A stretch of DNA of 5,537 nucleotides, from positions 1 through 5,537 of the forward strand of contig CAMSEX010000082.1 of the NCBI GenBank assembly GCA_947057875.1. Reading direction: 5' to 3'. The stretch is from an uncultured Clostridium sp. (lineage in GTDB: Bacteria; Bacillota; Clostridia; TANB77; CAG-508). Below the pieces are notes generated by a model. That model was given only the letters and a program-made list of their open reading frames with translations, had not been told where the DNA came from and ran no database searches. The position numbers and the translations under genes were made by a program. Shown here piece after piece: positions 1 through 5,378 of this stretch (positions are counted from its first letter, which is position 1; the number at the start of each line of letters is the position of its first letter).

Positions 1-21
1 AGACGTGTGCTCTTCCGATCT
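1..21. other. Illumina adapter remnant (non-biological)
   Basis: The first 21 bases are identical to the 3' end of the Illumina TruSeq read-2 adapter and end in the diagnostic GCTCTTCCGATCT. The genomic sequence starts at about position 22. In the frame of the first gene, the junction creates an artificial TAG at 21-23 that would wrongly suggest an upstream stop. This is seen directly by comparison with the known adapter; its origin as untrimmed assembly input is inferred. Confidence 0.96.
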
Positions 22-23
22 AG

Positions 24-527
24 TTAGCAGAAATTGCAAGGCAAGAGGAAGAGGAAAGAAGAAAAGCAGCAGAAGCAGCAGCCAAAAAAGCAGGAAAACC
101 AGTTAGTGATGCGGATGTTAGTTTTACACCAAATACTTCTGGATTTATTTGCCCATTGTCTGGAAAATCAAAACGAAATATTACTACTGGAATGAATGGC
201 TATCGAGGTCATACGGGTGTAGACTTTGCGTGCCCAGAAGGAACTCCAATATTGGCTGCAAAATCAGGTCGAGTGATTAAGTCTGAGGCAAAAATAAGAA
301 ATGGTAAATATTATAGTTATGGAAATTATGTAACAATTACACATGGTGATGGAACTATGACTTTGTATGCACATATGAGTAGAAGAGCAGTTAGTACAAA
401 TGAGCAAGTTAGTCAAGGGCAAGTGATTGGCTATGTTGGTTCAACAGGAAATTCAACAGGAAACCATTTGCATTTTGAAATTTTTGTGAGTGGAAAAAGA
501 GTGAATCCATCTCAATATTTGCCATAA
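24..527 (+). CDS. M23 family peptidoglycan endopeptidase, 5'-truncated
   Basis: C-terminal part (167 codons plus stop) of a zinc metallopeptidase of the LytM/M23 family, which cleaves peptide cross-links in peptidoglycan outside the membrane. The frame is open from the adapter junction, so the TTG at 156 is an internal leucine codon and not a start. Visible residues 1-25 (LAEIARQEEEERRKAAEAAA...) are charged and Ala-rich, like the end of a coiled coil. A short linker leads to the catalytic domain at about residues 38-167. Zinc ligands are H63 and D67 (HTGVD) and H150 (HLHFE). The catalytic histidines H117 (YAHMS) and H148 are also present, so the domain looks active, unlike degenerate EnvC-type activators. 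Coiled coil plus M23, followed closely by an S41 protease, resembles the EnvC/PcsB-like gene often found downstream of ftsEX. That upstream context is outside the window and is inferred. It ends in TAA, 35 nt before the next start. Confidence 0.93.
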   Translation, partial: LAEIARQEEEERRKAAEAAAKKAGKPVSDADVSFTPNTSGFICPLSGKSKRNITTGMNGYRGHTGVDFACPEGTPILAAKSGRVIKSEAKIRNGKYYSYGNYVTITHGDGTMTLYAHMSRRAVSTNEQVSQGQVIGYVGSTGNSTGNHLHFEIFVSGKRVNPSQYLP

Positions 528-552
528 TTTGCATGAGATAGCAAAATTTTAG

Positions 553-558
553 AGGAGG
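553..558 (+). promoter_or_regulatory. Ribosome binding site of the S41 protease gene
   Basis: A perfect AGGAGG lies 4 nt before the ATG at 563 and fixes that start. No clear promoter is visible in the 35-nt gap after the M23 gene, so the two genes are probably co-transcribed. Confidence 0.85.
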
Positions 559-562
559 AAGA

Positions 563-1774
563 ATGGAATCATATCAAAGAAAACAATTGATTTATAGATG
601 TGTATTATCTACTATATTAGTGGCTTGTGTAACAGCAGTTATTACATTTTATGTAACATACAATAGCTTAGGGAGAAATCATTTGTTTGTCATGGGGACT
701 TCTAATGAAAATGGAGCAGAAAACATTGGTGCGATTTCGACTAATTTAAAAAGTTTCAGAACCTTAATTGATGAATATTACATAGGTGAAATTGATGAAC
801 AAAAAATGATGGATGAAACGGTAAAAGGTTATGTAAACGGATTAGAAGATGAATATTCGGAATATATGACAGCAAGCGAATGGGAAGATTACCAAGCAGA
901 TGCTTTGGGAAATTATGTTGGAATTGGAATTTACATGAGTCAAGATATAAATGGTAATATTGTGATTTTAGAGCCAATGGAGGAATCACCAGCAGAAGCT
1001 GTTGGATTAAAAAGTGGAGATATTATAATAGAAGTAGATAGCGAATCTGTGATTGGCGCTAATACGCAAGAGGTTGCTTCTAAAGTAAAAGGTGAAGAAG
1101 GGAGTAAAACTCATTTAAAAGTTCTAAGAAATAATGAATATTTGGAATTTGATGTAGAAAGAAAAGCAATTAAAGTATATCATGTCAAAAGTGAAATGAA
1201 AGAAAATCAGATTGGTTATATCAAATTATCAACTTTTGATGAGGGATGTAGTACAGAATTTAAAACAGCTTTTGAAAATTTGCAGGCACAGGGAGCACAA
1301 AAGTTGATACTTGATTTAAGAGACAATACTGGTGGTTTGGTAGATGAGGCTTTGGAAATTGCAGATATGATGATTCCAAAAGGGAAAACGATGTTACTAA
1401 CAGTTGATTCAAAAGAGAATAAAGAAGTGACTAAAGCAGAACAGGAACCAGTCATTAACATGGATATGGTGGTTTTGGTAAATGGTTATTCAGCTAGTGC
1501 TTCTGAAATTTTGGTGGGAGCGTTGAAAGATAATCAAAAAGCGACAATTATAGGGAAGAAAACTTATGGAAAAGGCGTGATTCAAAATGTGTTTTCTTTA
1601 ACAGATGGTAGTGTTTTGAAATTGACAACAGCAGAATATTTTACGCCAAATGAAGTAAAAATCAACAAAATTGGAATTGAACCAGATGTTGAAGTAGAGG
1701 ATGTTCCTGAGGAAGAAGGTGCCGAAGAAATCGATGAGCAATTAAATAAAGGTTTAGAAATTTTGCAAAAATAG
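563..1774 (+). CDS. S41 family C-terminal processing peptidase (CtpA/CtpB-like)
   Basis: A 403-residue membrane-anchored serine protease of the carboxyl-terminal processing family. Residues 9-31 form one hydrophobic segment (signal anchor), placing the rest outside the cytoplasm. A helical region at about 55-112 is followed by a PDZ domain at about 118-203 (YVGIGIYM...ESPAEAVGLKSGDIIIEVD), which recognises substrate C-termini. The S41 core follows, with an RDNTGG motif. The catalytic residues are S312 in NGYSASASE, K337 in YGKG and Q341; the Ser-Lys spacing of 25 and Lys-Gln spacing of 4 match CtpB and Tsp. The C-terminus is acidic (EDVPEEEGAEEIDEQ). Length is normal for the family. The gene follows the M23 hydrolase by 35 nt, so a role in processing or controlling cell-wall hydrolases is plausible by analogy; the substrate cannot be read from the sequence. 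A sporulation CtpB-like role is an alternative, but no sporulation gene is nearby. Confidence 0.95.
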   Translation: MESYQRKQLIYRCVLSTILVACVTAVITFYVTYNSLGRNHLFVMGTSNENGAENIGAISTNLKSFRTLIDEYYIGEIDEQKMMDETVKGYVNGLEDEYSEYMTASEWEDYQADALGNYVGIGIYMSQDINGNIVILEPMEESPAEAVGLKSGDIIIEVDSESVIGANTQEVASKVKGEEGSKTHLKVLRNNEYLEFDVERKAIKVYHVKSEMKENQIGYIKLSTFDEGCSTEFKTAFENLQAQGAQKLILDLRDNTGGLVDEALEIADMMIPKGKTMLLTVDSKENKEVTKAEQEPVINMDMVVLVNGYSASASEILVGALKDNQKATIIGKKTYGKGVIQNVFSLTDGSVLKLTTAEYFTPNEVKINKIGIEPDVEVEDVPEEEGAEEIDEQLNKGLEILQK

Positions 1775-1791
1775 TTTTTGAGGAAATTGTT

Positions 1792-1798
1792 AAGGGAG
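1792..1798 (+). promoter_or_regulatory. Ribosome binding site of rlmB
   Basis: AAGGGAG lies 5 nt before the ATG at 1804. The gap from the preceding stop is only 29 nt with no promoter, supporting read-through transcription from the protease gene. Confidence 0.75.
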
Positions 1799-1803
1799 AA
1801 AAA

Positions 1804-2565
1804 ATGCAGGAAAAAAGAAACGATAATCCATATAATGACATAATATATGGAAGAAATGCTGTTTTAGAATGGTTAAAATCTGGTAAGGATATTAATAAAA
1901 TTTGGCTAGAACGTGGAGAAAAACATGGCTCTATTAAGGAAATTATAGCAAAAGCGAAAGAGGCCAGCGTGGTTATAGTAGAAGTTGAAAAAGCAAAATT
2001 GGATGATTTGTCAAAAGAAAATCATCAAGGTATAGTAGCAATGGTACCTCCATTTGACTATTGCGAAATAGAGGATATTTTAGATTTTGCAAAAGAGAGA
2101 CATGAACAACCATTTGTTTTGTTGTTAGATGGAATAGAAGACCCACATAATTTAGGGGCGATTATTAGAACTGCGGAAACAGCTGGGGTACATGGAATTG
2201 TTATTCCAAAGAGAAGAAGTGCAAGTGTCAATAGCACAGTAAGCAAAGTTTCAGCTGGTGCAACAACCTATATGAAAGTGGCTCGCGTGAATAATTTGAA
2301 TGATGCAATTCGTAGTTTGAAAAAAGGTGGTTTATGGATTGTTGGAACAGATGGAGAAGCAAAAATAGATTATGATGACCAAGATTTGACAGGACCAATT
2401 GCTATTATAATTGGTAGTGAGGGTTTTGGTATGAGCAAGTTAGTGAAAGAAAATTGCGATTTTTTAGTTAAAATTCCAATGAAGGGGCAAATTACTTCGC
2501 TCAATGCTTCTGTGGCAACTGGAGTTATGTTATATGAGGTTGTAAAACAAAATAAGAAAAAATAA
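1804..2565 (+). CDS. rlmB: 23S rRNA (guanosine-2251-2'-O)-methyltransferase RlmB
   Basis: A 253-residue SPOUT-class methyltransferase of the TrmH/SpoU family, which uses S-adenosylmethionine to methylate the ribose of a conserved peptidyl-transferase-loop guanosine in 23S rRNA; it acts in the cytoplasm. The N-terminal substrate-binding domain starts at IIYGRNAVLEWL (about 13-24) and runs to about residue 80. The knotted catalytic domain shows all three SpoU motifs: motif 1 at 109-128 (DGIEDPHNLGAIIRTAE, with N116 and R122), motif 2 at about 200-226 (IIIGSEGFGMS, with E206) and motif 3 at about 231-246 (TSLNASVATGVMLYE). Length agrees with characterised RlmB/YacO proteins (about 245-250). TrmH-type tRNA methylases share motifs 1-3, but the N-terminal domain and length favour RlmB. 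It is probably the last gene of the M23-S41 transcript, since a strong promoter follows. Confidence 0.95.
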   Translation: MQEKRNDNPYNDIIYGRNAVLEWLKSGKDINKIWLERGEKHGSIKEIIAKAKEASVVIVEVEKAKLDDLSKENHQGIVAMVPPFDYCEIEDILDFAKERHEQPFVLLLDGIEDPHNLGAIIRTAETAGVHGIVIPKRRSASVNSTVSKVSAGATTYMKVARVNNLNDAIRSLKKGGLWIVGTDGEAKIDYDDQDLTGPIAIIIGSEGFGMSKLVKENCDFLVKIPMKGQITSLNASVATGVMLYEVVKQNKKK

Positions 2566-2588
2566 TTGTAAATTTTTTATGTTATCTA

Positions 2589-2617
2589 TTGAAATTTGTT
2601 AAATTTTCTGATATAAT
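2589..2617 (+). promoter_or_regulatory. Sigma-A-type promoter with extended -10
   Basis: TTGAAA (2589-2594), a 17-nt spacer and a consensus TATAAT (2612-2617) preceded by TG at 2609-2610. Transcription would start near 2624, about 73 nt before the Wzz/BY-kinase ATG. The match to the vegetative consensus is near perfect; the start point is estimated. Confidence 0.85.
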
Positions 2618-2632
2618 AGTATAGAATGTACG

Positions 2633-2672
2633 AAAGATGTGAGTAAAAGTTAGTTTTATTTACATCTTTTTT
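2633..2672 (+). terminator. Leader hairpin with U-tract (terminator or attenuator)
   Basis: The arms 2633-2648 and 2654-2669 pair over 16 bp with two G·U pairs around a 5-nt GTTAG loop. The 3' arm runs into six T residues (2667-2672). Only about four of the pairs are G-C or G·U, so the stem is AT-rich but long and uninterrupted. It sits about 9 nt after the estimated start of the promoter at 2589-2617 and before the coding region. It could end rlmB read-through transcripts, act as an attenuator for the downstream gene, or stabilise its mRNA 5' end. The sequence alone does not decide among these. Confidence 0.65.
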
Positions 2673-2684
2673 AATTGAATCCGT

Positions 2685-2690
2685 AGGGGG
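2685..2690 (+). promoter_or_regulatory. Ribosome binding site of the Wzz/BY-kinase gene
   Basis: AGGGGG, one mismatch from AGGAGG, lies 6 nt before the ATG at 2697. It supports that start and lies outside the leader hairpin, so hairpin folding would not mask it directly. Confidence 0.75.
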
Positions 2691-2696
2691 ACGAAT

Positions 2697-3710
2697 ATGA
2701 AAAAAAATAAAATTGAGTTTTGTAAAGCGATTTTGAAAAAGAAATTATATATTATTTCAATTGCTGTAATATTTGCGATTACTGGAATTGCTTATACTTT
2801 GACAAATGTAGAATATGTGGCAACCAAGAAAATTTTGATGGGAAATTCGGAAAATATACAAACTTATCAAGAGTTTTTGAAAGGGTCTGAACTGTTAGAA
2901 AATGCCATTCAAAATGCAGGTGTGAATTTGAGTAAAATAGAGTTAGAAAAGGGCTTGGAAATAAGTCTTGTGGCTGATACCAACGTGCTTGAAATTAAAT
3001 TGTCAGGTGAAAAAGCTGATGAAATAAAAGCTGTTTCAGATGAAATAATCAGAAGTTTTCGCCAAAAACTTTATGAGGTTTATGGAGAAATAACTTTTTA
3101 TGAAATTGACAATTCAGGTGATTTTTTTAGTAAAGGGAATACAATTGTTGTAGCAATTCTTGCTTTTATAATTGGTTTGGGATTGTCAAGCGCCTTTTTT
3201 GCGATTTGCATTTTGCTGGATAATAAAATTAAAACTTGTAAAGAAATAGAAGAAATAACGAATTTGAAATCACTTATTTCAATACCTTATATAAAGACGA
3301 TTAAAAAGAAAAAACTAAATATTAGAAATATTAGAGCACATAATAGTTCTGTTTTTAAAACGCTTATGACGAATATTCAATTTGTGGATTCCAAAAGTGA
3401 TTTAAAAAGTAAAACGATTTTGATTACAAGCCCAAAATCACTTGAAGGAAAAACATATGTGGCAACCAATTTGGCGATTGAGTTTGCAAAAGCTGGTAAA
3501 AAAGTTATTATGATTGATGGCGATATGAGAAAAGGGCGACTTGCTAAAATTTTTGAGTTGCCAAATGATTTAGGCTTTTCTAATTATTTATCAAGCTTAA
3601 ATGCCAATGGAAATGCGATTAACGAGAGAATCAATCGTTTTATTAACGACACAGAAATTCGTAATTTGAATGTAATTACAGCACGGAAATATCCCACCAA
3701 ATGCTGCTGA
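2697..3710 (+). CDS. Wzz-type chain-length regulator fused to BY-kinase, N-terminal part (frameshifted)
   Basis: The first 337 codons of a membrane polysaccharide co-polymerase/bacterial tyrosine kinase (CpsC plus CpsD type), ended prematurely by a frameshift. A Wzz domain spans about 1-180, with transmembrane segments at 17-36 and 149-174 flanking a short external domain of about 112 residues. The BY-kinase domain begins near 215. Walker A is TSPKSLEGKT (244-253, K252) and Walker A' is VIMIDGDMR (270-278, with D274 and D276). Family homology runs to NLNVITA (about 323-329); the last eight residues (RKYPTKCC) are out-of-frame translation. The position matching the EX2RX2R oligomerisation motif reads S218, K221, M224 and is lost. 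In intact relatives the kinase phosphorylates tyrosines and controls the length or export of capsule or exopolysaccharide. Here the substrate and activity are uncertain. The rest of the kinase continues in the next frame from 3685. Confidence 0.85.
   Translation: MKKNKIEFCKAILKKKLYIISIAVIFAITGIAYTLTNVEYVATKKILMGNSENIQTYQEFLKGSELLENAIQNAGVNLSKIELEKGLEISLVADTNVLEIKLSGEKADEIKAVSDEIIRSFRQKLYEVYGEITFYEIDNSGDFFSKGNTIVVAILAFIIGLGLSSAFFAICILLDNKIKTCKEIEEITNLKSLISIPYIKTIKKKKLNIRNIRAHNSSVFKTLMTNIQFVDSKSDLKSKTILITSPKSLEGKTYVATNLAIEFAKAGKKVIMIDGDMRKGRLAKIFELPNDLGFSNYLSSLNANGNAINERINRFINDTEIRNLNVITARKYPTKCC
3676..3710 (+). other. Frameshift site within the Wzz/BY-kinase gene
   Basis: The upstream frame stops with TGA at 3708-3710. 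The downstream frame is open only from 3676, after a TAA at 3673-3675, so the change of frame must fall in these 35 nt. Dropping the C at 3684 (GCA-C-GGA) joins VITA to GNIPPNAAELLRNGKL, the expected BY-kinase sequence. A single extra base is therefore the simplest explanation. No homopolymer or obvious slippery heptamer is present. Sequencing or assembly error, a real disrupting mutation, and programmed +1 shifting at the uncommon CGG codon are all possible. Confidence 0.85.
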
Positions 3711-4833
3711 GCTATTGAGGAATGGAAAATTGAAACAATTGATAAAAGATTTGAAAGTGTTTTACGATATCATTATTTTTGATACAGTTTCTATTTTGGA
3801 GGCGCCAGAAGCTGCTATTTTGGCGAAAGAATCAGATTTGGTTTTGATGATGTCTTCTTATGGAAATACAAAAATGGATGAATTTGCGAAAGCATATGAG
3901 AAAATCAAAGATATTGATGAGGTTATGGTTGGAATGGGCTTGAATAAAATTCCAGACCGTAAATTGAAAAAGAAATTGGCGAATGTAAAAGTTAGGTGGA
4001 AACATTGGAGCAATAAAGTTTTAGGTAAAATGGGTGTGTATTGCAAAAAATTAAAACAATTACTTAAAAATTGTAGAAAAGTAGGCATTGTGTTTGCTTT
4101 TATCGGAAGTATGATTGTGGCTGGAGGAGTGCAATTGAAAAAAGTTGCAGTAAAAGTAGGGCAAAACATTAAATTAAAGTCACAAGATATGAAAGAACAT
4201 ATTAAAAATTATAAAGCAAAACGTGAGAAAATTAAACTGATTGAGTCTGGAAGTATGATTGTTGAGCCAGATGAAAAAATACCAAACGTGCTAGAAAAAG
4301 AGGAAATGATTGCAGAAGAACCAATAGAAGAGTTAGAAGTAAAGCCTACTATTGCCTATGTTGAAAAACAAAATAAGAGTAAATTTGATTTAATAAGAGA
4401 ACAGCAAGAAAAAAAGGAACCTGTGCAAACAAAAACTCGTGAAGAATTGCAAACAGAGCAGAGGCTGGAAAGAGAGAAAAAAGAAGCAGAGAAAAAGTTG
4501 CAACAAGAGGAAATGAAAAATTTTAAAGATATTGATTTTCAATCAGAAGAAACTATAACAGAAGAAATGATAAGACGCCAAGTAGAAATGGACGATATGA
4601 TTAGAATGGCAGAATTGGAAAGACAAGAAGAAAAAATGAATTTGAAAAAGCAAAAGTTGTTAAGAAAAAATGAGAAGAAAAAAGAGCGTGAAGCGAGAAA
4701 AGAAATGAAAGCGAAAATGAAAGAAGAAAAAAAAGCTTCTCGTGAAAGAGTAAAACAAATTTATATTGAAGAGGCAAGAATTGATGCACAATTGAAAGAA
4801 GATAATTTATATCCACGTATTCGTATACAATAA
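3685..4833 (+). CDS. BY-kinase C-terminal part with extra membrane segment and charged helical tail (frameshifted)
   Basis: Continuation of the preceding gene in the +1 frame, 382 codons plus stop; frame-corrected, the whole protein is about 711 residues. It opens with GNIPPNAAELL. Counting from the TTG at 3715, it continues with Walker B (IIIFDT, D23), an ESDLVLMM strand and a GLNKIP motif, completing the P-loop kinase fold at about residue 80. TTG 3715 has no ribosome binding site and is not a likely start. After the kinase come a basic stretch, a third hydrophobic segment (about 122-141, VGIVFAFIGSMIVAGGVQL) and about 230 residues rich in Glu, Lys, Arg and Gln, predicted here by eye as helix or coiled coil. 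Walker B lacks the usual DTPP prolines (DTVS), and the terminal tyrosine cluster is missing: the tail has only a few scattered tyrosines. Typical CpsD proteins stop soon after the kinase domain, so this tail is unusual. Its function is unknown. Confidence 0.8.
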   Translation, partial: GNIPPNAAELLRNGKLKQLIKDLKVFYDIIIFDTVSILEAPEAAILAKESDLVLMMSSYGNTKMDEFAKAYEKIKDIDEVMVGMGLNKIPDRKLKKKLANVKVRWKHWSNKVLGKMGVYCKKLKQLLKNCRKVGIVFAFIGSMIVAGGVQLKKVAVKVGQNIKLKSQDMKEHIKNYKAKREKIKLIESGSMIVEPDEKIPNVLEKEEMIAEEPIEELEVKPTIAYVEKQNKSKFDLIREQQEKKEPVQTKTREELQTEQRLEREKKEAEKKLQQEEMKNFKDIDFQSEETITEEMIRRQVEMDDMIRMAELERQEEKMNLKKQKLLRKNEKKKEREARKEMKAKMKEEKKASRERVKQIYIEEARIDAQLKEDNLYPRIRIQ

Positions 4834-4849
4834 AAAATGTGAAAAAGGC

Positions 4850-4878
4850 TTGATTTTTGGAAAATTTTATGTTATACT
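4850..4878 (+). promoter_or_regulatory. Promoter of the 143-residue protein gene
   Basis: TTGATT (4850-4855), a 17-nt spacer and TATACT (4873-4878), with an extended -10 TG at 4870-4871. The estimated start is near 4885, about 47 nt before the ATG. It begins only 17 nt after the kinase stop, so the following gene can be expressed independently. A TATAAT at 4878-4883 is a less well spaced alternative -10. Confidence 0.75.
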
Positions 4879-4904
4879 ATAATTGTATAGTATAACTATA
4901 CAAT
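4871..4904. repeat. Two interlocking perfect inverted repeats (operator-like)
   Basis: Dyad 1 has 11-bp arms, GTTATACTATA (4871-4881) and TATAGTATAAC (4886-4896), around ATTG. Dyad 2 has 10-bp arms, ATTGTATAGT (4882-4891) and ACTATACAAT (4895-4904), around ATA. They share the central element, giving three related half-sites that cover the -10 box and the estimated transcription start. This placement suits a repressor operator. No regulator gene is in the window, and I do not recognise the motif. A 5' mRNA hairpin from dyad 2 is an alternative. Confidence 0.7.
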
Positions 4905-4931
4905 CCAATAAGGAAGGAAAGTGAGAACCAA

Positions 4932-5363
4932 ATGAGTGCAAATGCACAAAAGGAAGTTAGTAAAAATCAAATAGGACAATGGTTGAGACAAACAGTTGTA
5001 GGTCAAATTTTAGGAGAGGCTTTTACAGCTTTTTCAAGTATGTCAAGATTTGAGGAAGAGGAGACACCACAAGAAGCGATTGCATACGATACAAAGAAAA
5101 AGCCAATGGAAAGAGGAGAAAATGAAAAGACACAAAAAGCAATTGATTTACAACAAGCATCAGAGGAAAAGTTGATTAGTAGAGTATTTGATATGACTCA
5201 TACTTTTGATAATGATGTGTCTGAAAAAGATTTTAATCACAGAGTAAAGGTTGAAAAGCAGGAGAAGTTTCAAGAAAATAACGAAAGTAAACAAAACACT
5301 CAAAAAAGTGTGCACAAGCCAGTAAAAGCAGATAGTGATTATCAAAAAGAGATCGGAAATTAA
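4932..5363 (+). CDS. Hypothetical protein, 143 residues, family not recognised
   Basis: I do not recognise this protein. The ATG at 4932 is the only in-frame start near the ribosome-binding region (AGGAAGG at 4911-4917, followed by AAGTGAG nearer the start), and a promoter with an operator-like dyad precedes it. Residues 13-38 (QIGQWLRQTVVGQILGEAF...) form the only fairly hydrophobic stretch and could be an amphipathic helix for membrane or partner binding. It is too polar for a clear transmembrane segment, and there is no signal peptide. The rest is rich in Glu, Lys, Gln and Asn, has no cysteine, and looks largely helical or disordered, with a possible short folded patch at about 79-105 (EKLISRVFDMTHTFDNDVSEKDF). 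Codon use resembles the neighbours. Its own promoter and clean ribosome binding region support a real gene. The charged composition resembles the kinase tail upstream, but I see no sequence similarity. Confidence 0.75.
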   Translation: MSANAQKEVSKNQIGQWLRQTVVGQILGEAFTAFSSMSRFEEEETPQEAIAYDTKKKPMERGENEKTQKAIDLQQASEEKLISRVFDMTHTFDNDVSEKDFNHRVKVEKQEKFQENNESKQNTQKSVHKPVKADSDYQKEIGN

Positions 5364-5378
5364 AAAATAAAAATTTTG

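Noticed and set aside
45..83. Short purine-rich repeats (GAGGAA, GCAGCA) near the start as a tandem repeat
   Set aside because: They encode Glu/Arg and Ala runs of an in-frame coiled-coil segment and show no regular unit.
156..158. TTG as start codon of the M23 gene
   Set aside because: The frame is open upstream to the adapter junction, codes for plausible linker and coiled-coil sequence, and has no ribosome binding site before 156.
528..550. Possible terminator after the M23 gene
   Set aside because: Only a 5-bp TTTGC/GCAAA stem is contiguous, with an 8-nt loop and a bulge before further pairing. It is too weak, and the next gene follows immediately with a strong ribosome binding site.
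3715..3717. TTG as start codon of an independent downstream kinase gene
   Set aside because: There is no ribosome binding site, and kinase homology in this frame already begins at 3685, upstream of the TTG and joined to the preceding frame.
3858..4816. Minus-strand open frames opposite the kinase tail
   Set aside because: They are Phe/Leu/Ser-rich mirror translations of a Lys/Glu-rich coding strand, without ribosome binding sites or recognisable domains.
5350..5358. AGATCGGAA, equal to the first nine bases of the Illumina adapter read-through sequence
   Set aside because: The match stops after nine bases, the reading frame continues to a normal TAA, and the downstream sequence is coherent with a promoter and tRNA. 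Coincidence is the simpler explanation.
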